Part shown: piece after piece, positions 27,318 through 37,154 of the stretch | How positions within the stretch are numbered: position 1 is the first letter of the stretch | How the letters are laid out: each line of letters opens with the position of its first letter | DNA from: Zhenhengia yiwuensis | GTDB lineage: Bacteria > Bacillota > Clostridia > Lachnospirales > Cellulosilyticaceae | Direction of reading: 5' to 3' | NCBI RefSeq assembly: GCF_014384995.1 | Contig: NZ_JACRSY010000027.1 | Location: 1 to 44,462 of the forward strand | DNA length: 44,462 nucleotides | The notes under the pieces: generated by a model | The model's database searches: none | Seen by the model: the letters and a program-made list of their open reading frames with translations, nothing else | What the model was told of the DNA's origin: nothing | Translations under genes and position numbers: made by a program

Positions 27318-30300
27318 ATGAAACTTTCAAATATGAAAAGCTCTGAAAGGGCAGAGAAAAAAAATAAAGAAGAAAAGGTTGCTATTATTGGTTTAGACTG
27401 CAACATTGGAAATGCAAATTCGCCATATGAATTCTGGAATCGGATTCAATCAGGAACGGATATGGTTGGAACCATACCCCTTAGAAGAAAGAAAATAGCA
27501 GATGATATTTTGAATTTATATCAACATAGTTCTTTTCAGTCAGAATATGAAGAGATGTGCTATTTAGAGGATATTGATAAGTTCGATTGCGACTTTTTTC
27601 ACATTACACCGAGAGAAGCTTCTTTAATAGATCCTAGCCAGAAACTGCTTCTGCAATCTGTTTTCAGATGCCTTGAGGATTCTAATCGAAAAGCAGAAGA
27701 ATTTAATGGGAGCAGTACAGGTGTATTTATTGGATATGATGATGGAGATCTGATTCGATACAAGGATATTATTTATCGGGCAAAGCCAGAATTATATAAC
27801 ATGTCTATAGCGGGTAATCATTCAGCAATCCTAGCAGGAAGAATATCTGATTACTTTAATCTCACAGGTCCAGCATATAACGTCAATACTGCGTGTTCCT
27901 CATCATTGTCTGCTCTTCATCAAGCCTGTAAGAGTATTTTAAATGAAGAATGTACACAAGCCATCGTAGCAACCGTGAATCTTACTCTAGTTCCTGTAAA
28001 GGCGGAGAATCACCAGCTCGGAATTGAGTCGAAACAGAATAGAACAAGGGCATTTGATTATTTATCTGATGGTACAGCAAAAGGAGAAGGCGTTATTACT
28101 ATGTTACTGAAACCTTATTCGAAAGCTGTAAAAGAGCACGATCCCATTTATGCAGTAGTAAACAAGACGGCAATCGGCCATGATGGCAAGTCTAGCAGTT
28201 TGACTTCACCTAATATGCTGGCACAAAAAAGGCTGATTGAAAGAGCATGGAAGGAAGCTGGTCTGGATATCAACAAGCTTGCTTATCTGGAAGCCCATGG
28301 AACTGGAACCAAAATAGGAGATTCCATTGAGATAGAAGCATTAAATCAGGTAATGTCAGATATGACACAGCGCAAAGATTATTGTGGGATCGGCTCTGTA
28401 AAAAGCAATATTGGACATTTAAATTCAGCAGCAGGTTTGGCAGGAGTCTTGAAAGTTGTATTGTCCTTATACTATAAAGAAATTGTCCCAACAATACATT
28501 ATACGTTTCCAAACTGGAATTTAAATTTTATACAATCTCCTTTATATGTTGTGAAAAAAGGACATAAGCTTTCGACAGATGAACATTTGATGGCTGTAAA
28601 TTCATTTGGTTTAAGTGGCACAAATGGACATGCAATTTTTAGCAATGATTCAGTAGGCAAAACAGAGCAGATAAGCTGTGAATATTACTTGCTAACAATA
28701 TCTGCATTAAATGAAGAATCTTTAAAAGCTCTTATAAAAGAATACATTATCTTTTTAAATAATCAGTCAGATCAGGACTTATTTGATATTTGCTATACTG
28801 CAAATACAACGCGTGAACATTATGAGTACAGAAAAGCTTTTGTGTTTAAAAATATAGAAAATTTACGTTTTCAGTTATTGCAGGTATATGCCAAACCTTT
28901 TGATAGAAAGACAAAGGAAAAAGAAAGCTGTTTTGGACTTCCTTTGAAAGGGATTCTAGTTGAACCGAAGGAAGCAGATAAGAATAATCTGGTAAGGCTA
29001 GCAACATATTATGAGGAACAAGGAAACGTGAATTGGGACGACTGTTATGCCCCATATTCATTTTCGACAGTACATATTCCAGTATATTCGTTTAAGAAGA
29101 GAAGCTGCTGGTGGGATTATGATAAGAAAGATAAAGAAATAAAGGAACCATTTTGCTATATCCCAAGGTGGGAATTAGAAGTGGAGCCAGAAGAGGGTAA
29201 TCTTGGTGCATTTGGAGACTGTCTCATTGTGAAATCAAGAGATAAGCTATCAGAACGTCTTGCAACATATCTGCAGACAAGCATTCAAACCACTTCTCAA
29301 AATTCTTCAAACGTTACAGTAATCAACTATAATCAGATTGATGAGATAGAATGGAATAATATGAGGAATAGTGGAATTACTATTTTCTATTTAGCATCTC
29401 TATACGAAAAATTAGATTATGACAAAGATTATGATCAGGCAGTAGAAAGCGGTATTTTAGCTTTTCATAAGATTTATTTATGTTTACGGTCAGCAGAAGT
29501 GAAGATAAACCAGATTATCTGTATTGGTAATTATGGTGCGATGGTGAATGAAAATGATACAGATATAAATGCATTTAATTCTGCTTTTTATGAATATTTA
29601 AAAAGTGTAAGTGCAGAGCATAAAGGAAAAATGACAGTAAAATGCATAGATGTTTCAGATGATTTGAAAGAAGAAAATATAACCGATTTATTATCTATAA
29701 AGTCTGGTTATGAAAAAGTAGCAGTTAGGGGAAATAAGCTCTATCGAGAAACTTATGTATTGGACAGTGGAAGTGAATATGAGAATCCATTTGCAGAAGG
29801 TGATACTTATCTTGTATTAGGTGGTTTTAGTGAAAATGCCCTTCATTTATGTAACAGGATTTCTCAAATAGTAAATGTTCACTTTTATTTTGCATCGCGC
29901 AATCCAGAGCATCATCTTAAGGATGAGGCAGTTAAAAACATGCTTGCACTGATTCGGCAAAATGGAAGTACCTATGAAATAAAAAGCTGTGATATAACAG
30001 TAGCAGATGAGGTGAAAAATTTAGTTAAGTGTGTAGTTGTGCATGATAAAAAGAAGATACAGGGAGTCATTCACTGTGCTGGGATAGAAAGCCATGGTTT
30101 GCTAAAAGCAAAAACTACAGAAGGCATGCAAAAAGTAATAGAACCTAAAATAAAAGGTCTTTTATACCTAGACAGATTTACAAGGCAGGAAGAGGTAAAA
30201 TTTTATTTTTGCTTCTCTTCGCTAGCATCTGTTACGGGAACTGCTGGACAAGGAGATTATGCATATGCAAATCGGTTTATGGATGCCTATTCTATGCAGA

Positions 30301-31640
30301 TGGCTCAGAAAGGAAAAAGGGTTATTAGCTTAGATTGGCCAGCATTTCGTGATGCAGGTATGGGACGTCGAAATCCTATTAGCACGAGGGATATGCTGGT
30401 TGAACCATTATCCTTTAAAAAAATGTCAGACTGGTTTGTTCATGCACTCAAAAAATATAATGGACATATCATCATGACAGAAAAAGAATTATTTGCTGAA
30501 GCACAAATTGCAGCAACAGTAGAGAAAAAAACACTTGTGATTGAGGATTTAAAAGATATCAAAAGAGGTGTAATAGAAACCTGGAAAGAGGTCTTAGGGT
30601 ATGAGGAGGTAGACGAAGAAAAAGATTTTATTATGCAAGGAGGCAATTCAATCAGTGCAATTAATCTGGTTGCCTCTTTAGAAGCAAAATTTCCGGTTCA
30701 TCTTCCAGAAGATTTTTATGATAGTGTTCCAAATATAGAAGAGATATGCAGGCTGATTGAGAGACAAATGAATCTGAAGAAACAGTGCGTGGAAGTACAG
30801 GGTATAAAACCATTTAATCAGTTTATGTTTAATAATTGTTTTTACAGTGCATTGTTCTCAGTATTACAGAAATACGAAATCTCAATCCCAGATTTCATTT
30901 TAAATTTTGAGCCAAGATGTTTGCAAAAAAGAAAATCGTTTCAAATTGAATTTGTAAATAAGGAAAGTTTAGAAGTTCTACTAGAAAAGTTCAATCTGGA
31001 ACTTAAAGAATATGATGAGAAACAGAATCTGATAGATTGTCTGAAGAAAGCAATAACGTCTGGAAATCCTGTTATATTGGGCGTGGACTGTTATTATATT
31101 TCTATTCGTGAGGACATGTTCAAGAAAATACACTATGCACATAGTGTTACTGTTTTTGGGTTTGATGAATCTACAGAAGAAGTGATAGTGATGGAGCAGA
31201 TGAATTTCGAAAGCTTTTCTTATCAGAAACGTAGAATTTCTTTTGAGGATATTTCCAATGCGTATTTTGGATACAAAGAAAATTTTCCAGATAAAGAATT
31301 AGATTATGTTGAGTTATACCCTTCAGAAGAAAGAAAAGGAAATTCCCAGAATGCAAAATTGGTTTTATGGGACTATAAGCAGATTCTTAACGAGATAGCG
31401 GGCATATTTTCTTTACCGACTAAAGGACAGAAAGATGAAGCGATAGAAGTGAAAATTTTAAATGAAACGATAAATTTCCTAGAGATTACAAGATATTTAA
31501 TTCTTGAACTGCAGGAAGAAAAAGAAAAGCAAGATGAGATAGAAATGTTATTACGCTCCTTTCAAAAATTAAGAATTAGATTTGTGAGAAAAAAGAGTAA
31601 CTGGAAGCAAGTTTGTGCAGATGTATTAGAACTTATTTAA
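27318..31640 (+). CDS. Trans-AT PKS module: KS - KR - ACP - BtrH/C39-like domain
   Basis: 1,440 residues. The ketosynthase (about 15-440) has Cys193 in VNTACSSSLSA, His327 in EAHGTGT and His367 in SNIGHLNSAAG, so it should condense. A post-KS linker ends at VYSFKKRSCWW without any AT domain. The KR region (about 600-1030) keeps the catalytic Ser/Tyr (FSSLASVTGTAGQGDYAYAN), but the NADPH loop is GGFSENA instead of G-G-x-G-x-x-G, so reduction is doubtful. The ACP has Ser1111 in QGGNSISA. The last 290 residues resemble BtrH: Cys1174 in NNCFYSALFSVL, VDCYYISI, and His1275 in AHSVTVFGFDE. That fold transfers acyl groups from ACP to amines in butirosin biosynthesis. The acyl unit comes from the AT at 39166. 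Confidence 0.92.
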   Translation: MKLSNMKSSERAEKKNKEEKVAIIGLDCNIGNANSPYEFWNRIQSGTDMVGTIPLRRKKIADDILNLYQHSSFQSEYEEMCYLEDIDKFDCDFFHITPREASLIDPSQKLLLQSVFRCLEDSNRKAEEFNGSSTGVFIGYDDGDLIRYKDIIYRAKPELYNMSIAGNHSAILAGRISDYFNLTGPAYNVNTACSSSLSALHQACKSILNEECTQAIVATVNLTLVPVKAENHQLGIESKQNRTRAFDYLSDGTAKGEGVITMLLKPYSKAVKEHDPIYAVVNKTAIGHDGKSSSLTSPNMLAQKRLIERAWKEAGLDINKLAYLEAHGTGTKIGDSIEIEALNQVMSDMTQRKDYCGIGSVKSNIGHLNSAAGLAGVLKVVLSLYYKEIVPTIHYTFPNWNLNFIQSPLYVVKKGHKLSTDEHLMAVNSFGLSGTNGHAIFSNDSVGKTEQISCEYYLLTISALNEESLKALIKEYIIFLNNQSDQDLFDICYTANTTREHYEYRKAFVFKNIENLRFQLLQVYAKPFDRKTKEKESCFGLPLKGILVEPKEADKNNLVRLATYYEEQGNVNWDDCYAPYSFSTVHIPVYSFKKRSCWWDYDKKDKEIKEPFCYIPRWELEVEPEEGNLGAFGDCLIVKSRDKLSERLATYLQTSIQTTSQNSSNVTVINYNQIDEIEWNNMRNSGITIFYLASLYEKLDYDKDYDQAVESGILAFHKIYLCLRSAEVKINQIICIGNYGAMVNENDTDINAFNSAFYEYLKSVSAEHKGKMTVKCIDVSDDLKEENITDLLSIKSGYEKVAVRGNKLYRETYVLDSGSEYENPFAEGDTYLVLGGFSENALHLCNRISQIVNVHFYFASRNPEHHLKDEAVKNMLALIRQNGSTYEIKSCDITVADEVKNLVKCVVVHDKKKIQGVIHCAGIESHGLLKAKTTEGMQKVIEPKIKGLLYLDRFTRQEEVKFYFCFSSLASVTGTAGQGDYAYANRFMDAYSMQMAQKGKRVISLDWPAFRDAGMGRRNPISTRDMLVEPLSFKKMSDWFVHALKKYNGHIIMTEKELFAEAQIAATVEKKTLVIEDLKDIKRGVIETWKEVLGYEEVDEEKDFIMQGGNSISAINLVASLEAKFPVHLPEDFYDSVPNIEEICRLIERQMNLKKQCVEVQGIKPFNQFMFNNCFYSALFSVLQKYEISIPDFILNFEPRCLQKRKSFQIEFVNKESLEVLLEKFNLELKEYDEKQNLIDCLKKAITSGNPVILGVDCYYISIREDMFKKIHYAHSVTVFGFDESTEEVIVMEQMNFESFSYQKRRISFEDISNAYFGYKENFPDKELDYVELYPSEERKGNSQNAKLVLWDYKQILNEIAGIFSLPTKGQKDEAIEVKILNETINFLEITRYLILELQEEKEKQDEIEMLLRSFQKLRIRFVRKKSNWKQVCADVLELI

Positions 31641-31658
31641 AAGAAGAGAAGGATAACA

Positions 31659-34600
31659 ATGAAATATAAATTAACAGAGTATCAGAAAAGTATTTATTAT
31701 AATGAATGTCTCTTCAAAGGGGAAGCATTACATAATATCGGTGGAAGTGTACATATACAAGGAAAGATAGAGTATGAAAAGCTGAACTGGGCATTTAACA
31801 GGTTAATAGAAAGCCAGACTTCTTTGCGTACCCATATTGTATTGGAAGATGGAGAAGTGTATCAGGAAGTGAAGGCATATAAACAATTTTATTTACCATT
31901 TGTTTTACAAAAAGATGGCATTTCCTACGAAAAACATAAAAAAAGTATTATGGAGAAGCCGATGGAACTTTATCAGAATGATTTGTTCTATTTTGAACTG
32001 TACCAGGTTTCAGAAGAGGAATATTTTTTAACTGTAGTATTGCATCATATTATATCAGATGGATGGTCCATGGAAGTTATTTTTCAAATGCTCAATGCTT
32101 TTTATGAAGAGGATGAGTCAAAAAAACAGGAAATCGTTGTTTACGAGTATAGCCAGCTTCTTCAGTTTACAAATGATTATAGGGCAGGAGAGCGTTACGA
32201 AAAGGATAAGGAGTATTTGAAACAAGTTGCAGAGACTATAAAAGAAACAGTAGAAGGTTCTGCTAACAGTATACGGCAAGCGAAACGAAAAAGATTTTAT
32301 ATAGAGAATTCAATAAGAGAAGAATTAAAACAGTATTTAGAATGTAACCAGATGACAGGAAATCAGTTTTTTGTTAGTCTTTTTGCATTGCTTTTGGCGT
32401 ATTTTAAGCAAAGGAATCAAGTGTATATTGGTATTCCTATTTATAACAGAAGAAATTCTGTTCAGAAAAGAACTGTTGGAATGTTTACAAATATCATTCC
32501 ACTTGTAATCAACACAACTGGGAAGGAAGGAGTAGATGATTACATAAAGCAGGTTTCGAAAGATATGAAAGAAGGATTTAAACATTCCTTATATTCCTAT
32601 CAGGAACTGTTAAATGAGGTAGAAGGAAATAAATCTAATTTGGCATATCATTTCACCTTTAATTATTACAATATGAAGTTTGGAGAGCAGTTTTGTGGAT
32701 TTAATGCAAATTTTATAAATCACTTTTCTGGAACCCAAATCTATGAATTACAGATGTCGCTTTGCGAATGGGGCAACATGGATAAACTAGAGTTGGATTT
32801 TGATTACAATGTGGAAGAATATTCGGAGGAAATGATAGATTATATGTATCAGACTCTGGTGTATCTATGTGAACAGATTATAAAAGGTGTAAATCAGCTG
32901 AAGGAATTAAATTATGTATCTGAGGATGAACTGGAGGAAAGAGCAAACTACAATTGTACTGAAAAGAAAATCCAGACAGAAAGCATATTTGGGCTGTTCA
33001 GCAAAGAAGTGAAGGAGCATCCAGATTTTCTAGCGGTATGGGAAAATAATAAAAAATATTCGTATCAGGAATTTTGGAGACTTGTTTTCCAATGTATAAA
33101 ATACCTTAAAAAGAAGGGAATACAGGAAAATGATTATGTTTGTCTACATGTAGAACACTCTGTTTATTTATTGGCTGCAATATATGCAATTATATATATA
33201 GGAGCTGTTTTTGTACCACTTGACAAAAAATGGTCAGATAAGCGGAAACGGTATATTTTTGAAAAAATCAGTGCAAAGTTTGTTCTTGTAGATGATGTAG
33301 ATGAAGAAATTTCTTATGAGGATATCGAAAACATAAAGGTAAGAGATTTTGAGAAAGAAGCAGAAGAATTGGAGGAAAAGGAACTCCCAAAATGCTGTGT
33401 AGGTGAAAGAGTACTTTATATTCTATTTACTTCCGGAACTACAGGAAATCCCAAAGGGGTAGAAGTAACAAATTCTTCATTACTTAATTATATTCTTTGG
33501 GCAAAAGATGCATATCAGGTTACAGGAAATGATATCTTTCCACTTTATTCATCTATAGCATTTGATTTTACCTTGACTACTATATTTGTTACATTCTGTT
33601 CAGGAGCAGCAGTAAAAGTTTACCTAGATGATGAAATCTTGCATCCAATTTTTAAAATTGTCCGTGAAAATATCTGTAGTGTTGTTAAGGTAACACCATC
33701 CCACTTAAATATTATTGCAAGTGAAACCTATACGAATAACAAAATTCGTGCATTTATAATCGGAGGAGAAAAGTTATTAATTGAGACTATACATAAAGTA
33801 GAAAAAAGCTTTCAACATGAAATTGCTTATTATAATGAGTATGGACCTACGGAGGCAACAATTGGCTGTATGAGTTACCAATACAATAAAGAACTGTCAA
33901 ATGTAACTTCTGTTCCGGTAGGTGTTCCAATCCATAATGTAAAAATTTATTTATTGGATAAAGAAAGAAAACAAGTTGGAAGATTTGTTCCGGGAGAAAT
34001 GTATATAGCTGGAGCTTGCTTGGCAAAAGGATATTATAGGAATAAAATATTAACGGACGAAAGATTTGTTGAAAATCCATTTGAACCAGGAACTAAAATG
34101 TATAAAACAGGTGATATTGCGAAATTTATATCACCTGACAATATAGAGTATCTTGGCCGTATCGATAAGCAAGTGAAACTGAATGGATATAGAATTGAAT
34201 TAGATGAGATCTTAACGGCCATTATGCAAAATGAATATGTTAGAGACTGTGTTGTTGAAATTGTTACAAAGAACGGAAATCAGGAGATTATAGCATATGT
34301 TGTTTTAAATGCCTATGAAGTTAGTTTACTTTATGAATATCTTTCCGATTATTTAACCTCATATATGATGCCAAGAAAAATAATTCAGGTAGACCAGATT
34401 CCATTGACGACTAACGGAAAAGTTGATCATGAAGTATTAAAACAGATTAGGGAAAATGAAAGTACAGATACCGTGGAAGAAATAGGTATTGAGGTAAATG
34501 AAAAAGAAAAGATTGTCATGAATGTTTTAAGTGAACTGTTGCATATGGAAATCCATGATTTAAATGCAGACTTTATTGAATTAGGAGGAGACTCCATTAA

Positions 34601-35924
34601 AGCAATTATGTTTGCCCAGAAGTTAGAATACTACCATTACCAAATTAAAATAAAGGACATATTAATGTATCCTAAGCTTAGAGATATTGCAAAAAGAATG
34701 ACAGATAATACAGCACAGAAAAAAAATCTAGATGATGTTCTCGCTGAAAAAATTGCATGGACTCCAATTGTTCGAAGATTTCTCTTTAACCAGAACTTAA
34801 GTAGAAATGGTAGTAACCAGTCAGTCGTGATTCAATTTAAAAAGCCAATTGCTATAGAAAAGATGTCTAGTTATTTCAAAATACTGCAAAGAAAACATCC
34901 TGTGTTATGTATAAACGTTAATAAGGAAAAGAAACTTTTGTATAATAGCCATCATTTAGAGCATAAGATTGAAATCAAAGAATATAAAGAGGGAGAATAT
35001 TTCTTTGATCTAAACCGTGACTTACTGTTTGCAGTACAGAAAATAGATGAATGTACATTCAAAATTATAATAAATCATTTAATTATAGATTTTGTATCAT
35101 GGAAAATATTTTTATCTGACTTAGATTTTCTGGTAAGGAATGGAGAGACGGAACAGTCTGTTGAATTAATAGGGGAAGAAATTTCTTATGCGGAATATAC
35201 AGCAAAGAATGCATGGACACCGGATAGTGTTATTTTTAGTAGGCAGAGCACATTAGGAAAACAGAAAAAATATAAGTTTGTATATGAGGTAGCTGAACTT
35301 TTGCCATCTATAAGCAAAATTAATCTGCAGTACCAGATTTCATATGCTGATTTGATAAATGCAGTTTTCGCACAGACATTTCTTCAAATGTATAACAATT
35401 CAGTTGTAATAGAGAAAGAAAGTTTTGGAAGAAAACATATGGATGGCATAAAAATTGAAAATGTAATGGGCTGGATGACCCAGCTCGAATATATGTATTT
35501 TGAAAATGAGAAAGCAAAAGATGTATTTCATAGTGTATTAGAGCAATATAAAGAACCTAATTTAATTACAAATGAACTGCTTGGGCAACAAAGAGTCCTT
35601 CGAGTAAATTATTTAGGAGACCTGCATTTTACCTTCCAGGCGTTTTCCCTACAAGAAGAAAACGGGGAAAAGTTAAATTACGAATTTTGTGAAAATACAG
35701 ATTATGATTATCAGATTGATATTTTTGAAGAAGGTCAAAATCTAAATCTGTTTGTCATAAGTGAAAAGGGTGAAAAAGAGGTCTACCGTTTTCTGGAACT
35801 GTTTTACAAGAACTTAACTCAATCACTTAGTTTTGAAAGTAGAAATGAAATAGATGAGATTGAGTATATTGATGAAGGTTTATCTATGGAGGATCTGAAT
35901 TTGCTTTTAGAGGGGATGGAATAG
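31659..35924 (+). CDS. NRPS: C - A(Asn?) - T - E-like
   Basis: 1,421 residues. The condensation domain has LHHIISDGWS near 130. The adenylation domain has ILFTSGTTGNPKG near 590, NEYGPTEAT, YKTGDIA and NGKVD. Hand-read specificity residues are D-F-T-K-I-G-E-I-G-K, close to published asparagine pockets. The carrier has ELGGDSIKA near 975. The last domain (about 1020-1421) is epimerization-like: INHLIIDFVSW stands for the usual H-H-x-x-x-D-G-V-S-W, with the first His replaced by Asn and the Gly by Phe while the key second His and the Asp remain. It would give a D-residue if active. No thioesterase follows, which is odd for a last module. Confidence 0.92.
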   Translation: MKYKLTEYQKSIYYNECLFKGEALHNIGGSVHIQGKIEYEKLNWAFNRLIESQTSLRTHIVLEDGEVYQEVKAYKQFYLPFVLQKDGISYEKHKKSIMEKPMELYQNDLFYFELYQVSEEEYFLTVVLHHIISDGWSMEVIFQMLNAFYEEDESKKQEIVVYEYSQLLQFTNDYRAGERYEKDKEYLKQVAETIKETVEGSANSIRQAKRKRFYIENSIREELKQYLECNQMTGNQFFVSLFALLLAYFKQRNQVYIGIPIYNRRNSVQKRTVGMFTNIIPLVINTTGKEGVDDYIKQVSKDMKEGFKHSLYSYQELLNEVEGNKSNLAYHFTFNYYNMKFGEQFCGFNANFINHFSGTQIYELQMSLCEWGNMDKLELDFDYNVEEYSEEMIDYMYQTLVYLCEQIIKGVNQLKELNYVSEDELEERANYNCTEKKIQTESIFGLFSKEVKEHPDFLAVWENNKKYSYQEFWRLVFQCIKYLKKKGIQENDYVCLHVEHSVYLLAAIYAIIYIGAVFVPLDKKWSDKRKRYIFEKISAKFVLVDDVDEEISYEDIENIKVRDFEKEAEELEEKELPKCCVGERVLYILFTSGTTGNPKGVEVTNSSLLNYILWAKDAYQVTGNDIFPLYSSIAFDFTLTTIFVTFCSGAAVKVYLDDEILHPIFKIVRENICSVVKVTPSHLNIIASETYTNNKIRAFIIGGEKLLIETIHKVEKSFQHEIAYYNEYGPTEATIGCMSYQYNKELSNVTSVPVGVPIHNVKIYLLDKERKQVGRFVPGEMYIAGACLAKGYYRNKILTDERFVENPFEPGTKMYKTGDIAKFISPDNIEYLGRIDKQVKLNGYRIELDEILTAIMQNEYVRDCVVEIVTKNGNQEIIAYVVLNAYEVSLLYEYLSDYLTSYMMPRKIIQVDQIPLTTNGKVDHEVLKQIRENESTDTVEEIGIEVNEKEKIVMNVLSELLHMEIHDLNADFIELGGDSIKAIMFAQKLEYYHYQIKIKDILMYPKLRDIAKRMTDNTAQKKNLDDVLAEKIAWTPIVRRFLFNQNLSRNGSNQSVVIQFKKPIAIEKMSSYFKILQRKHPVLCINVNKEKKLLYNSHHLEHKIEIKEYKEGEYFFDLNRDLLFAVQKIDECTFKIIINHLIIDFVSWKIFLSDLDFLVRNGETEQSVELIGEEISYAEYTAKNAWTPDSVIFSRQSTLGKQKKYKFVYEVAELLPSISKINLQYQISYADLINAVFAQTFLQMYNNSVVIEKESFGRKHMDGIKIENVMGWMTQLEYMYFENEKAKDVFHSVLEQYKEPNLITNELLGQQRVLRVNYLGDLHFTFQAFSLQEENGEKLNYEFCENTDYDYQIDIFEEGQNLNLFVISEKGEKEVYRFLELFYKNLTQSLSFESRNEIDEIEYIDEGLSMEDLNLLLEGME

Positions 35925-35934
35925 GAGATCACAT

Positions 35935-37152
35935 ATGGCAAATATAATTATTTTTTCTTTTCCCTATTATGGACATGTAAACTATTTAACAAAGGTAGCG
36001 AAAATGCTTTCAAAGGAAAACCAGGTATATATGGATATTGATAAAAAGTATTCCTATATGCTCGAAGGAACAAATGTACATATATTAGAAACCAAGTTTC
36101 AAGGAGATACCAAAACAGAAGATGTTGGCTTAAAAAAGCAATTAGAGTCAGTCTTTTATTTTGCCGATGGACTTTTAGCTTGTGCAGAGTCGTACCTGAG
36201 GGATATGGATTATATAAAGAAGCTGGAGCCAGATTGTATTATACTGGATTCTATGGCTTATTGGGGAAAGAAGATAGCAGTAAATCTTCAAGTTCCCTAT
36301 ATCTCTTCTGTGACAATGCAGCCAATTGGGAAAGAGGACTTTTCAAAAGATTTAAAGCTTGTATTGCAAGGTTACATTGGGGATACTAGTATAAGTGAAA
36401 AAAGCTTAAAAAGAGAAATAAGAATGTATGAAGTAATACTGCAAAAAAAGTACCAAGATGAAGCATTTTATATTTTGGACTGTATTTGTGCAAATGGGAT
36501 GTTAAATATCCTGTATACAGCCCCAGAACTTATTTATTATAAAAATGCCCAGGAAAATTCTTGCTTATTCTTAGGAATACTGTTACCTGAAAAAACGAAA
36601 ATGGGGAATAGAACAAAAGAAAAGGGAATATATATTTCATTTGGCACGATTCTGAGATTAAAAGAGCTGATTGTGAAATGTATAGATGGAGTTAAAGATT
36701 TAGCATGTACTGTTTATGTTTCAGCAGGAGAATATGAAGAGGAATTACGTAACAAGTACAAAAGTTATCCTAATATTAATATTGGAAAATTTCTGAAACA
36801 GCTGGATTTGATAGAAAAGTGCAGTCTTTGTATATGTCATGGTGGACAGAATACGGTTATGGAATCCTTATATTATGAAGTACCTTTGTTAATTATCCCG
36901 CAGGTAAATGATGAATTTATCAATGCTGAATTTGTAAAAGAACGTGGCTATGGAGAGAAGATACTGAGCAAAGAAGTTACATCGGAGCTTATAAAAAAGA
37001 AAAGTATTGAGATTATGGAATCGAGGGATATAAAGGAAAAAGTAGGGAATGCATCTAAGCAATTACGTGTTTATAGCAATCAAGAGTACAGAATGAAACA
37101 AGAGGAATTATGTAAAGCAGTTAAATTGCTGTTAAATAAAGAAAGGAGATAG
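35935..37152 (+). CDS. GT1-family (UGT/MGT-like) glycosyltransferase 1
   Basis: A GT-B glycosyltransferase of 405 residues. The acceptor half opens with IIIFSFPYYGHVNYLTKVAK, the typical P-x-x-G-H start. The donor half has YISFGTILR and the sugar-nucleotide signature CHGGQNTVMESLYYEVPLLI. It should move a sugar from a nucleotide donor to the product, for example onto a Tyr phenol or glyceryl hydroxyl (inference). Similar enzymes also inactivate antibiotics for self-protection. AGGAG precedes the ATG. No sugar-nucleotide biosynthesis genes are nearby, so a common host sugar is likely. Confidence 0.88.
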   Translation: MANIIIFSFPYYGHVNYLTKVAKMLSKENQVYMDIDKKYSYMLEGTNVHILETKFQGDTKTEDVGLKKQLESVFYFADGLLACAESYLRDMDYIKKLEPDCIILDSMAYWGKKIAVNLQVPYISSVTMQPIGKEDFSKDLKLVLQGYIGDTSISEKSLKREIRMYEVILQKKYQDEAFYILDCICANGMLNILYTAPELIYYKNAQENSCLFLGILLPEKTKMGNRTKEKGIYISFGTILRLKELIVKCIDGVKDLACTVYVSAGEYEEELRNKYKSYPNINIGKFLKQLDLIEKCSLCICHGGQNTVMESLYYEVPLLIIPQVNDEFINAEFVKERGYGEKILSKEVTSELIKKKSIEIMESRDIKEKVGNASKQLRVYSNQEYRMKQEELCKAVKLLLNKERR

Positions 37153-37154
37153 TT

